Shown: positions 32,052-40,946 of the stretch, piece after piece
Position numbering within the stretch: position 1 is the stretch's first letter
Layout of the letters: the number at the start of each line of letters is the position of its first letter
DNA from: Streptomyces sp. ISL-1
GTDB lineage: Bacteria; Actinomycetota; Actinomycetes; Streptomycetales; Streptomycetaceae
Length of the DNA: 64,000 nt
Direction of reading: 5' to 3'
Assembly (NCBI RefSeq): GCF_018614585.1
Contig: NZ_JAGGOI010000004.1
Span: 124,001-188,000 of the forward strand
Notes under the pieces: generated by a model
Told to the model about the DNA's origin: nothing
The model's database searches: none
The model's input: the letters and a program-made list of their open reading frames with translations, nothing else
Made by a program: the position numbers and the translations under genes

Positions 32052-33269
32052 TCACCGGCGTCCCGAGCCACCTCCCGCATCGCGCAGGCGGCGGGCCCGT
32101 AACACCAGTTCCAGATTGAAGCGGCGGTCCGGGTCGTCCACCTCGTCGCCCAGCAGTTCGCGGATCTGGCGTAATCGGTAGCGCACGGTCTGCGGATGCA
32201 CGCCGAGTCGCGCCGCGACCTCGGGGGCGCCGCCACGTGTCTCCAGCCAGGCGAGCAGCGTCTCGACGAGTCGTCGGCTGTGCGCGGGAGCGCACTGGTC
32301 GAGTGGCGCCAGGCAGCGACGGGCCAGGTCCTCGATCAGCTCCTCGGGCGGCAGCAGGACCAGCGCCTCGGTGTGCTCCGTGCAGTGCAGGACCTGGCCG
32401 GCGGGGAGCAGCCCGCGTTCCATCAGGCGTACGGCGGCAAAGGCCCAGTGCAGTGACTTGGCCGCCTCGGCAAGCGGAACCGGCGGTCCCATCGCGCCGG
32501 ACCAGCCCGTCATCGCGCGCTCCAGGAGTTCCGGCCGGCCTGCCGCGTCCGGCTCGGGGACGATCATGCGCGGCTGCTCGTACTCCATGTCCAGCAGCAC
32601 GCCCTGACCCACCGCGGGGGCGACGGCCTCCGGGGCGGGCCGCAGCAGCACCCCGACGGCGACCTGTTCGGGCAGCGGCCAGCCGATGCTCGCGGCGTGC
32701 TCGGCAAGGGCGTCGGTGGGATCCGTGCGGTGCTCGCTGAGCATCAGACTGATCAACCGCCGCTGCAGCCGCAGGCGTTCGCCGGCCTGACGGGCCGCGG
32801 TCTCGACGTAGCCGCGTACGGACTGTGCGACGAGCCCGTCGAGATACTCGAATCCCGACTCCACCAACTCGTACATGGCGGGCGGCGGGATCTCGACCTG
32901 TTGGCCGATCTCGGCGAGGCGACGCCACGCAAGTCGCACGCCGAGCCGGTAGATGGCCTGGAGCGAGTCGAGGCTGCGGCCCTGCAGGACTTCGCCGCGG
33001 CCGAACTCCTGGAAGACCTCCAGCCGGCGCCCGTGCGGCCCGCCCTCCTCCACCAGGAGGTGGTCCACGAAGTCCTCAAGCGCTCGTCGGATGCCGACCA
33101 GGGCCATGGGCTCACCCGAGTCGTCGACGACGAGCGGCAGGCCGGGGTACTCCCTGCGGATCTCACCCAGGATGGCCTGGGCGAGTGCGGGCACCTCGGC
33201 CATGGCCAGGGTCGCGAATTTGCGTGCCCGCGGGCGGGGTACATCGCGCCAGGCCGTGCGCTCGGGCAT
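32052..33269 (-). CDS. PucR family transcriptional regulator
   Basis: This 405-residue regulator has a helical N-terminal domain and a C-terminal PucR/CdaR-type helix-turn-helix (LLAWLETRGGAPEVAARLGV, HPQTVRYRLRQIRELLGDEV). The middle GGDEF-like region is degenerate (VAVGVLLRPAPEAVAPAV). Proteins of this group control catabolic or developmental genes in response to small molecules. It converges on the XRE-TPR gene and is followed, 27 bp upstream of its start, by the stop of the DUF2613 gene on the same strand. The target is unknown. Confidence 0.9.
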   Translation of the reverse strand: MPERTAWRDVPRPRARKFATLAMAEVPALAQAILGEIRREYPGLPLVVDDSGEPMALVGIRRALEDFVDHLLVEEGGPHGRRLEVFQEFGRGEVLQGRSLDSLQAIYRLGVRLAWRRLAEIGQQVEIPPPAMYELVESGFEYLDGLVAQSVRGYVETAARQAGERLRLQRRLISLMLSEHRTDPTDALAEHAASIGWPLPEQVAVGVLLRPAPEAVAPAVGQGVLLDMEYEQPRMIVPEPDAAGRPELLERAMTGWSGAMGPPVPLAEAAKSLHWAFAAVRLMERGLLPAGQVLHCTEHTEALVLLPPEELIEDLARRCLAPLDQCAPAHSRRLVETLLAWLETRGGAPEVAARLGVHPQTVRYRLRQIRELLGDEVDDPDRRFNLELVLRARRLRDAGGGSGRR

Positions 33270-33296
33270 GGGTTCCCTCCCTCGCTGCTGGTCCGG

Positions 33297-33461
33297 CTAC
33301 GGCTGGGGGGACCCTGTCGGCCCGCCCGACTCGAAGGAGACGAGAGGCACATTGGGCTGCTCAGGCGTGGCATTCAGAGCGGCAACGATGCCGAAGGCGG
33401 CCCCCACGGCGAGGACAGCGGCGGCCATGGTGGTCAGCACGGCAGCGGTCAGTCTGTGCAT
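33297..33461 (-). CDS. DUF2613-like small membrane protein
   Basis: This 54-residue protein has a single N-terminal membrane helix (LTAAVLTTMAAAVLAVGAAF, GIVAALN) and a polar, Pro-rich exterior tail (TPEQPNVPLVSFESGGPTGS). Length and layout match the small actinobacterial DUF2613 proteins. The ATG at 33461 follows GAGG at 10 bases. Too short for many gene callers, it lies 27 bp upstream of the PucR-type gene and may be co-transcribed with it; it is divergent from the DUF3068 gene. Function unknown. Confidence 0.75.
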   Translation of the reverse strand: MHRLTAAVLTTMAAAVLAVGAAFGIVAALNATPEQPNVPLVSFESGGPTGSPQP

Positions 33462-33627
33462 GGTTCAGCGAGCCTCTCGGTCGGTAGGCACCCCGCCCCA
33501 CGGCCACCGGCTCGGCAATTGCCCAGTCTGCGAGTCTCATTGACACTCCGTCAAGAGCACGCCTACGGTCCGGGGCCGTACAGACGCGCACCGTCCTGAA
33601 CCCATCCTCGCCCCCGGGAGTGCCCGA

Positions 33628-34578
33628 ATGCGTCGTACCGCTTCGCCGTTGTCGCTGGTCCTGTTGGGTGTCGGCGTCTTTCTGCTCGTACTGGCTCCGA
33701 TGCTCGCCCGGTACGTGGAACCACGCGCCAAACGCACACCGACCGATGTCGACGTCACCACCGTGTTCGCCGGCACCGGCGAATATTTCGACACCAGGAG
33801 CCTTCGACCCGTCCGGACGAAACCGATCACCATCACCCGACGGGTGCTGGGCGATGTCGCCGCGAGCGAGCGCAGCGGGCGGGCGGTCTGGGACGTGTCC
33901 ACGGCCATCGACACCCCGGACACGCTGGCCTTGCGCGACCCGCGCAGGTCCTACCAGTGGACTCTCGAGCGCTGGGTGACCGACCGCCGGACCAACACTC
34001 CGGTGCACTGCTGCGGAGAGACGCCGGAGTACCAGGGCGAGGCCTACCTCAAGTTCCCCTTCGACGTGCAGAAGCGGGGTTACACCTGGTGGGACAGCAC
34101 ACTGGGGGCCACCGTCCGGCTGGAGTTCAAGGGCACCGGGAAGGTCGCGGGCTACGAGGGTTACCGGTTCACCGGATCCGTGAAGGACACCCGGACGGGC
34201 ACCCGGCAGGTACCGGGCCGGCTGGTCGGCCTGCCGAAGCAGAGCCAGGTGCATGCCGAGGAATGGTACGCCAACGACGGCATCGAACTCGTCGTCGACC
34301 GGCGGACCGGCCGCATCATGAACGCGAGGATCGCCCCACGCAAGACGCTGCGCGCACCCGGTGCCGCTGAGGCGAAGGTGGTCCTGCTGGACAGCGCGGG
34401 ACTGGAGTTCACCCGGGAGACCCAGCGCGCCCAGGTGGCGCTGGCGAAGGAGGACAGCGGAAGGCTGCGGGCGCTGAGTGAGACCGCACCGATCGGCGCC
34501 GGAGCGGCCGGGCTCCTACTGGCGGCCGCGGGCGTCGTACTCGTCGTGCGCGGCAGACAACGCCCGAATCCCCAGTAA
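33628..34578 (+). CDS. DUF3068 (PorA-like) membrane-anchored protein
   Basis: This 316-residue envelope protein has an N-terminal membrane helix (SPLSLVLLGVGVFLLVLAPM), a large exported domain with NTPVHCCGETPEYQGEAYLK and FPFDVQKRGYTWWDS, and a C-terminal helix (GAGAAGLLLAAAGVVLVVRG). DUF3068 proteins are found in actinobacteria, and some mycolata members are called PorA-family porins. It lies immediately before a glycan-assembly operon of mycolata flavour, with 167 bp between, so a shared envelope role is likely. The exact function is unknown. Confidence 0.87.
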   Translation: MRRTASPLSLVLLGVGVFLLVLAPMLARYVEPRAKRTPTDVDVTTVFAGTGEYFDTRSLRPVRTKPITITRRVLGDVAASERSGRAVWDVSTAIDTPDTLALRDPRRSYQWTLERWVTDRRTNTPVHCCGETPEYQGEAYLKFPFDVQKRGYTWWDSTLGATVRLEFKGTGKVAGYEGYRFTGSVKDTRTGTRQVPGRLVGLPKQSQVHAEEWYANDGIELVVDRRTGRIMNARIAPRKTLRAPGAAEAKVVLLDSAGLEFTRETQRAQVALAKEDSGRLRALSETAPIGAGAAGLLLAAAGVVLVVRGRQRPNPQ

Positions 34579-34745
34579 TGCGCACAATGTGATGGAGCGT
34601 CAGCTAAAGCGCGGGCCAAATTTGTCACCACCGTGAGTAGCGGCATCGAACAGAGGGGCGGAAACTACCAACCCCCACCCCGCCGCAAGGCCGCTCGCGC
34701 CCCACATCCCCACCGTCCCGCACTCCGAGGCGAGTTGGAGCTCGA

Positions 34746-35912
34746 ATGCCCCAGCACGTACCCCCCATCCTGCGCGCGCCACGCCCCCACCATCCGCCGA
34801 AGTTCCCGCAGCACGAACCTCCTTCCGGACCTCCTCCGCATCCCCGCCGGATCGTCTTCCTCGCACGGCGCGACCTCGGCAACCCGGCCGCGGGCGGCTC
34901 CGAACTGCTCATCGACCGCATCGCCGACGGGCTCACCGCTCACGGACACCAGGTCACGCTCCTGTGCGGCGGTCCCGCCGCCTACCGCGACTACCGCGTG
35001 GTCTCGGCCGGCGGGGACGCCGGACACTTCCTGCGCGCCCGCCGCGCCTTCGAACGGCAGGTCGGTGACTGCGACCTGTTCGTCGAGGTGTGCAACGGCA
35101 TGCCGTATCTCGCCCCGCTGTGGCACAGCGGACCGACGCTCTGCCTGGTCAACCATGTCCACACCGACATCTGGGGCGAGCGTTTCCCGGGCCCCGCCGC
35201 CCGGCTGGGCAGAAGGCTCGAACGCTGGGCACTGACCCGCGCCCACAGCGGCAACCTGCTCGTCGCCGTCTCCCCTTCGACGGCCGACGCGCTGCACGGC
35301 CTCGGCGTCCCGCGCGAGCGGATCCGGCTCGTCCACAACGGTGTCGAGGAACCGGGCCCGCTCGCCCCCACCTCGGCGGAGCCGCTGTTCCTCGCCGTGG
35401 GACGCCTCGTCGAATACAAGCGGATCGAGCTGCTCCTGCGCCTGTGGGAGAGGGTCAGACCGGTCACCGGAGGCCGGCTCGTCATCGTGGGCGACGGGCC
35501 GGAACGGGCCAGGCTGCAATCCTTGGCCGGGCCCGGAGTAACCTTCACCGGCCGGGTCTCGGAGGCCGAGAAGCACCGGCTGCTGTGCGCCGCCTGGATT
35601 CTCCTTCACCCCTCGCTCGTCGAGGGCTGGGGGCTCGTGGTGACCGAGGCCGCGGCCCGTTCCACTCCCGCCATCGGCTTCGACGTGCCCGGCCTCAGAG
35701 ACTCGATCGACGACGGCGTAACCGGCGTGCTGGCCCGCGGCGAGAGCTCGTTCGCCGCTGCCTGGTGCACGCTGGCGCTCAGCGCCGAACGGCGCGAGGC
35801 GCTCGGCCGGGCGGCCGGGCAGCGGGCCGCGCACTTCCGCTGGGGCGCCACGGTCCGGCAGTTCCGGGCGGCGGCCGCGGAGGCCGCGCCGCGGCGGAGT
35901 GACCGGCTGTGA
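34746..35912 (+). CDS. GT4 family glycosyltransferase
   Basis: This 388-residue retaining glycosyltransferase has a GT-B fold. After a Pro/His-rich leader (about 1-33), the N-terminal domain reads RRIVFLARRDLGNPAAGGSE. The nucleotide-sugar-binding C-terminal domain shows VSPSTADALHGLGVPRERIR, FLAVGRLVEYKRIELLLRLW, GDGPERARLQ and the EX7E-type segment HPSLVEGWGLVVTEAAARST. It is cytosolic or membrane-peripheral and transfers a sugar from an NDP donor to a lipid- or glycan-linked acceptor. Its stop overlaps the next gene's start (GTGA). It is the first gene of a seven-gene coupled operon. Confidence 0.92.
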   Translation: MPQHVPPILRAPRPHHPPKFPQHEPPSGPPPHPRRIVFLARRDLGNPAAGGSELLIDRIADGLTAHGHQVTLLCGGPAAYRDYRVVSAGGDAGHFLRARRAFERQVGDCDLFVEVCNGMPYLAPLWHSGPTLCLVNHVHTDIWGERFPGPAARLGRRLERWALTRAHSGNLLVAVSPSTADALHGLGVPRERIRLVHNGVEEPGPLAPTSAEPLFLAVGRLVEYKRIELLLRLWERVRPVTGGRLVIVGDGPERARLQSLAGPGVTFTGRVSEAEKHRLLCAAWILLHPSLVEGWGLVVTEAAARSTPAIGFDVPGLRDSIDDGVTGVLARGESSFAAAWCTLALSAERREALGRAAGQRAAHFRWGATVRQFRAAAAEAAPRRSDRL

Positions 35913-36679
35913 AAGACCCCTCCATCCGCAGGTCCATCACCCTCTTCCGGGCGTTCATGGGCGAGCAGACCGACCCGGACCGGTGTTACGCCGTGCTCGC
36001 CCACGACGCGGCCGAGCAGCTCGAGCGGCAGATGCCCCTGCACGACCGGCTGGTGGTGGATGTGGGCGGCGGACGCGGCCACTTCACCGAGGAGTTCCGG
36101 CGGCGCGGTGCGCAGAGCTACCTCTTCGAGCCGGATCTGCGGGAGCTGGGCGCGCGGGGCATCGCCCCCGCGGGCTCGGTGGTCGCCGACGGCTATCTGC
36201 TGCCCCTGGCCGACGGCGTCGCCGACATCTGCTTCTCCTCCAATGTGCTGGAGCACGTCGCCGACCCGCAGACATTCCTCAGCGAACTGATCCGCGTCAC
36301 CCGGCCGGGCGGGCTGATCTACGTCTCCTTCACCAACTGGCTCTCCCCCTGGGGCGGTCACGAGTGGGCGCCCTGGCACTACCTGGGCGCGGACCGCGCC
36401 CGCGCCCGGTACCTGAGACGGACCGGACGCCCCGCCAAGCACGCCCTGGGCGAGAACCTCTTCGCGATCCACATCGGCCCGACCCTGCGTCAGGTACGAG
36501 CCCGCGAGGACGTGTCCCTCGTGACGGCTCGCTCGCGGTACTGGCCGTTCCTCGCCCAGGCCGTCACCCGCGTCCCGGGCCTGCGCGAGATCGCCACCTG
36601 GAACCTCCTCCTCATCCTCCGTCGCCGAACAGAAACGGCAGCAGCGATGAACAGCCCACTGCGAGCCACCCGTGGCTGA
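35909..36679 (+). CDS. SAM-dependent class I methyltransferase
   Basis: This is a 256-residue methyltransferase. Motif I is VVDVGGGRGHFTEEF (about 48-62), motif II region VADGYLLPLADGVADICFSS, then NVLEHVADPQTFLSELIRVT and RPGGLIYVSFTNWLSP. The GTG start overlaps the glycosyltransferase stop and the gene overlaps the AftD-like gene by 8 bp. It probably methylates a glycan or lipid intermediate of the pathway. A membrane-associated acceptor is suggested by the C-terminal hydrophobic segment but not proven. Confidence 0.9.
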   Translation: MKDPSIRRSITLFRAFMGEQTDPDRCYAVLAHDAAEQLERQMPLHDRLVVDVGGGRGHFTEEFRRRGAQSYLFEPDLRELGARGIAPAGSVVADGYLLPLADGVADICFSSNVLEHVADPQTFLSELIRVTRPGGLIYVSFTNWLSPWGGHEWAPWHYLGADRARARYLRRTGRPAKHALGENLFAIHIGPTLRQVRAREDVSLVTARSRYWPFLAQAVTRVPGLREIATWNLLLILRRRTETAAAMNSPLRATRG

Positions 36680-39600
36680 GACGACGTTGACCATCCCCCC
36701 GAGCCGCCCCGGCCGGCCCCGGCCCACCGCGGGGGCGACCCAGCCACCGGCCGGCGGGCCGCGCCGCAGATCGTGGCTCCTGGCCTTCTGGGCCGCGGTC
36801 TTCGTCGCGTTCCTCTCCGTGTCGCCGGGCAGGATGACCTTCGAGACCAAGCTCCCAGTGGCCGCCGACCCATGGAAGTTCATCGGCGACCTCGGGGAGC
36901 TGTGGCAGAGCCGCGCCGGATTCGGCGGGCTCTCCAACCAGTACGCCGGATACGTCTTCCCGACCCTCCCGTACTACGCAATCACCGACCTCGCGCACAT
37001 CCCGGTGTGGCTGGCCGAGCGGCTGTGGCTCTCGCTGATCGTGGCCACCGCGTTCTGGGGCGCGCTGCGGCTCGCCGAGCGCATGGACATCGGAAGCGCA
37101 CGGACCCGGCTGCTCGGCGCCGTCTGCTACGCGCTGTGGCCCACCTTCACCATCGTCGTCGGCTCCACGTCGGCGGCCGCGCTCCCCGGCGCGCTGCTCC
37201 CGTGGGTGCTGCTGCCGCTCACCGGCACCCGCACCAGCCCACGAGTGGCCGCGGCCACGTCCGCGCTGCTGATCCCCTTCATGGGCGGCGTCAACGCGGC
37301 ATCGACGCTCGCATCGCTGCTGCCCGTGGGGCTCTATCTGCTCAGCCGCCCGGCCGGTCCTCGCAAGCGTGCCCTGATCGCCTGGTGGGCTCCCGGTGTC
37401 GTGCTCGCCACCGCCTGGTGGGTGATCCCGCTGCTGATCCTCGGCGTCTACGGCGAGGACTTCATGCCGTACGTCGAACAGGCCGACACCACCACCGGCA
37501 CGATGTCGGCCACCGAACTGCTGCGCGGCGCGGGCAACTGGGTCGCCTATCTCCACTTCGGCGAAGCCTGGCTGCCCGCCGGCTGGACCGTGGCGACCGC
37601 GACGGTCACCATTCTCGGCTCGGCGTTCGCCGCCGCGATGGGGCTCGCGGGCCTGGCCCGGCGCGATCTGCCCGAGCGCCGCTGGCTGCTGCTCACCGTG
37701 CTGGCCGTCGTCCTGATCGCCCTGGCCGGATACGCCGGTTCCCTCGGCGGTCCCTTCCACGAGACGGTCCGGGACTGGCTGAACGGGCAGCTGCGGCCCT
37801 TCAGGAGCATCTACAAGTTCCAGCCCGGGCTCGCTCTCGCGCTCGCCTTCGGGCTGATGCACCTGGTGGCGAGCGAGAGCCGCGCGATCCGGCCGATTCC
37901 CGCGCGGCGTTTCGCCCCCCTGATCGCCGCGCTGCTGGTACTGCCCGGTCTGGCCTGGCCGTACGTGAACGGGACGATCCTGCAGCCCGGCGCCTTCAAG
38001 AAGCTGCCCGGCCAGTGGACGCAGGCCGCCGACTGGCTGGAGAAGAACTCGCCCGACAGCCGTGCCCTCGTCGTCCCCGCCACCGCCCACGGCCTCTACA
38101 CCTGGGGCTCGCCCATCGACCAGCCCTTCGACGTGCTCGCCGACTCCCGCTGGGCGCAGCGCGACTTCGTTCCCTTCGGGACACCCGGCTCCCGAAGAGC
38201 GATGGACGCGGTGGAAGGGGCGCTCATGAGCGGTGGCGAAGTTCCGGGCCTGCGCGACTACTTGTCGCGCGCCGGTCTCTACTTCGTCGTCGTACGCAAC
38301 GACCTCGACCCGGACCAGATCGGATACGTCCCGCCGATCACGGTGAAGCGCACCCTGGAAGCCTCCGGCTACCGGAGAGTCGCCGGATTCAACCCGGTAC
38401 TCACCGGCGGCAGGATCCCCAGCGACACACCGTTGCAGGTCCAGGGCATCTTCCCGCGGATGCAGGCCGTCGAGATCTACGAGCCGGCCGGCAACCCCCG
38501 CCGGCCCGGCCAGGTCGGCCTGCGGGCGGTCGCCGACACCGCGGTGGTCAGCGGCGGCCCCGAGGCGCTGCTGCAACTGTCCGCCGATCCGCGCCTGCGG
38601 GAGAGGCCCACCGTGCTCACCGGGGACAACCATCCGGGGCTCGGCACACCCGCGGCGCAGTACGTCGCGGACGGACTGCGCCGCGCCGACACCCGCTTCG
38701 GACTGGTCAACAGCAACACCTCGTACACGTACACCGCTGACGAACGGAACCACACCGGGAGCCTGCAGGACCCGGGCGAGCAACCGCGGCAGATCCTGCC
38801 GACGAAGGGCACCGGCCACCAGACGACGGCCGTCCTGCGGGGCGCCGCCTCCGTGACCGCCTCCAGCAGTGGCAACTGGCTGTTCCACCTGCCGCAGTAC
38901 GACCCGGTGAACGCCTTCGACGGCAACCCGGGGACCGCGTGGGCCGAGGGCAGTGCCACAGACGCCGCAGGCCAGTGGCTCCGTATCGGCTTCACCTCAC
39001 CCACCGACGTCCCCTCCTCGCTTCAGCTCACTCCGCTGCCCGGCGACGGGATGCGGGCCGCCCCCACACTCGTACGGATCGAGACCGACCAGGGCTTCGT
39101 GGACAGCCCACTGGCACCGAACGGAAACCCGCAGCCGGTCAAGGCACCCGCGGGGCAGGCCAAGTGGCTGAAGGTCACCGTCCTGGCGGCCCAGTCCCCC
39201 AAGGCCGGACTGGGCGGCGCGGGCTTCAGCGAGGTCTCTGTCCCCGGCGTCCAGGTGACCCGGCTGCTCCGGCTCCCCACCGACGCACACGACAACGAGG
39301 CAGGGGCCGAGGTCTTCTCGCTCCATCGCGGCAGCGACCCGGGCGGTCTCTCGCCGGTCTCGGCCGAGGAGGGCCTGCACCGCCGGTTCGGCGTCCGCCG
39401 GGGCGGAGATTTCGCCGTCACGGCACAGGCGCTGCCGGTGCCGGGCGAGGCACTGGACCGGCTCGTCACGGGCGCCGATCCGGGGCAGGGGCGGCGGATC
39501 ACGGCGACCGCCGACTCGACCAGCCGGCTCGGGAACGGCCTGAGCCCGCGCAATCTCGTCGATGAGGATCTGACCACCGCGTGGATCGCCGGCGACCGGC

Positions 39601-40946
39601 CGGTCATCCATCTGCGCTGGCCCGGCCGGAAGACCATCGACGAGATCGTCCTCGCGGCCGCGGGCGGACTCTCCACCCGGCCCGAGCAGATACTGATCAG
39701 CACCCCGAACGGCGCCGTGACGGCCGCCGTCGACGAGAACGGCCTGGCCCGCTTCGAGCCGATCACCACCGACCGGCTCGACATCACCATCAGCCGGGCC
39801 GCGCCGCTGACCGTCCACAACCCCGTTGCCGACAACCGGATGCAGTTGCCGGTCGGCCTCAGCGAGGTCTACGTTCCGGCGCTCGCCGACCTGCGCACAC
39901 CGCCGCCCGCCCCCAACCTGCGATTCTCCGTGCCGTGCGGTGAGGGTCCGCCCGTCGCCGTGGACGGCACGCTGCACGCGACGAGCGCGTCGGGGACGGT
40001 GCGCGATCTGACCGAGCGCCGGCCCGTGGAGGTCACGCTGTGCCGGACTCCCGGGGGCACTCTTCCGCTGGGCCGAGGGCTGCACCAGGTGGAGGCGGGC
40101 GACCAGGGTCCCCTCGCGCTCACCGATATCACGCTCACCCGCGGCGAGGTCCGGCCGCCCGCCGTGAACGAACAGCGGGAGGCGACCGCGACCGACTGGC
40201 AGGGCGACCGGCGGTCGGTGGCCGTCGGCGCGGGCGAGGCGAGCTACCTCCAGATGTACGAGAACGCCAACGACGGCTGGAAAGCCACCCTGAACGGCAA
40301 GAAGCTGATCCCGTTGCGGATCGACGGCTGGCAGCAGGCCTGGCTGATCCCCGCCGGGGCGGGCGGCACGGTCGAGCTCGAATACGAGCCCGTACTGCTC
40401 TACGACATCGGGCTGATCGGCGGCGCGGTGGCGGTGGCGCTGCTGGCCGGCCTCGCACTGGTACGCCGCCGGGGCTCCGCCCCGGACTCCGCAGTGATGA
40501 CACCGCCGGAGCCCGGGTGGGTGCTGGGCTTCGTCGCGCTGACCCTTGTGGTCGCGGTCGTGGCGGGTCCCTTCGCGCTGATCGTCCCCGCGCTGGCGGT
40601 GGTTGCCCGTCTGCGGCACTCCCTGCTGGTGCCGATCGCCCTCGTGGCGATGGCCGGCGCCGGGATCGCGGCCGCGACAGGGGCGGGCGATCCGGTCTCC
40701 GCCGGCCGGGGCGCGTTCGGCCCGGCGGCCCAACTGCTGGCGCTCATCGCGCTGTGCGCCGCCGTGGTCACCGTTGACCGGCGGGTTGGGACGTCACCTG
40801 CCTCCGCGGTACCGGATCCGCAGACTCTTCCCCAGCGGGTTAGGTCGGCAAACAGCCCTGCCGGGCACCGCGTTCCTGGCCCCGCGCACCACCCCGACCT
40901 GCCCGGCAACGCACCGACCGACCCGAGGGAGGCCCCGCCGAGATGA
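36672..40946 (+). CDS. AftD-like arabinofuranosyltransferase (DUF3367 family), 1424 aa
   Basis: This is a very large polytopic membrane glycosyltransferase. The N-terminal third (about 35-430) has about ten membrane helices of GT-C type, with the loop LSVSPGRMTFETKLPVAADP carrying the probable catalytic Asp region, and DLAHIPVW, GGPFHETVRDW and FRSIYKFQPGLALALAFG. The exported middle has two discoidin/F5-8-type carbohydrate-binding regions (about 725-840, DPVNAFDGNPGTAWAEG; and about 940-1010, SPRNLVDEDLTTAWIAG). More helices lie at the C-terminus (about 1250-1400). This architecture is that of mycobacterial AftD, which adds arabinofuranose from decaprenyl-phospho-arabinose. Streptomyces makes no classical arabinogalactan-mycolate wall, so the acceptor here is unknown. 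It overlaps its neighbours on both sides (8 and 4 bp). Confidence 0.92.
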   Translation: MAETTLTIPPSRPGRPRPTAGATQPPAGGPRRRSWLLAFWAAVFVAFLSVSPGRMTFETKLPVAADPWKFIGDLGELWQSRAGFGGLSNQYAGYVFPTLPYYAITDLAHIPVWLAERLWLSLIVATAFWGALRLAERMDIGSARTRLLGAVCYALWPTFTIVVGSTSAAALPGALLPWVLLPLTGTRTSPRVAAATSALLIPFMGGVNAASTLASLLPVGLYLLSRPAGPRKRALIAWWAPGVVLATAWWVIPLLILGVYGEDFMPYVEQADTTTGTMSATELLRGAGNWVAYLHFGEAWLPAGWTVATATVTILGSAFAAAMGLAGLARRDLPERRWLLLTVLAVVLIALAGYAGSLGGPFHETVRDWLNGQLRPFRSIYKFQPGLALALAFGLMHLVASESRAIRPIPARRFAPLIAALLVLPGLAWPYVNGTILQPGAFKKLPGQWTQAADWLEKNSPDSRALVVPATAHGLYTWGSPIDQPFDVLADSRWAQRDFVPFGTPGSRRAMDAVEGALMSGGEVPGLRDYLSRAGLYFVVVRNDLDPDQIGYVPPITVKRTLEASGYRRVAGFNPVLTGGRIPSDTPLQVQGIFPRMQAVEIYEPAGNPRRPGQVGLRAVADTAVVSGGPEALLQLSADPRLRERPTVLTGDNHPGLGTPAAQYVADGLRRADTRFGLVNSNTSYTYTADERNHTGSLQDPGEQPRQILPTKGTGHQTTAVLRGAASVTASSSGNWLFHLPQYDPVNAFDGNPGTAWAEGSATDAAGQWLRIGFTSPTDVPSSLQLTPLPGDGMRAAPTLVRIETDQGFVDSPLAPNGNPQPVKAPAGQAKWLKVTVLAAQSPKAGLGGAGFSEVSVPGVQVTRLLRLPTDAHDNEAGAEVFSLHRGSDPGGLSPVSAEEGLHRRFGVRRGGDFAVTAQALPVPGEALDRLVTGADPGQGRRITATADSTSRLGNGLSPRNLVDEDLTTAWIAGDRPVIHLRWPGRKTIDEIVLAAAGGLSTRPEQILISTPNGAVTAAVDENGLARFEPITTDRLDITISRAAPLTVHNPVADNRMQLPVGLSEVYVPALADLRTPPPAPNLRFSVPCGEGPPVAVDGTLHATSASGTVRDLTERRPVEVTLCRTPGGTLPLGRGLHQVEAGDQGPLALTDITLTRGEVRPPAVNEQREATATDWQGDRRSVAVGAGEASYLQMYENANDGWKATLNGKKLIPLRIDGWQQAWLIPAGAGGTVELEYEPVLLYDIGLIGGAVAVALLAGLALVRRRGSAPDSAVMTPPEPGWVLGFVALTLVVAVVAGPFALIVPALAVVARLRHSLLVPIALVAMAGAGIAAATGAGDPVSAGRGAFGPAAQLLALIALCAAVVTVDRRVGTSPASAVPDPQTLPQRVRSANSPAGHRVPGPAHHPDLPGNAPTDPREAPPR

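Noticed and set aside
31231..32928. 565-codon minus-strand frame over the XRE-TPR and PucR genes
   Set aside because: It shadows two clear genes, and its repeated SAAGSPAPPGTALSAAGS segment merely reflects the 39-bp tandem duplication.
36612..38888. 758-codon open frame antisense to the AftD-like gene
   Set aside because: High third-position GC makes long antisense frames common. Its composition (Gly/Arg/Gln/Asp-rich without domains) is that of a shadow, and the plus-strand gene is unambiguous.
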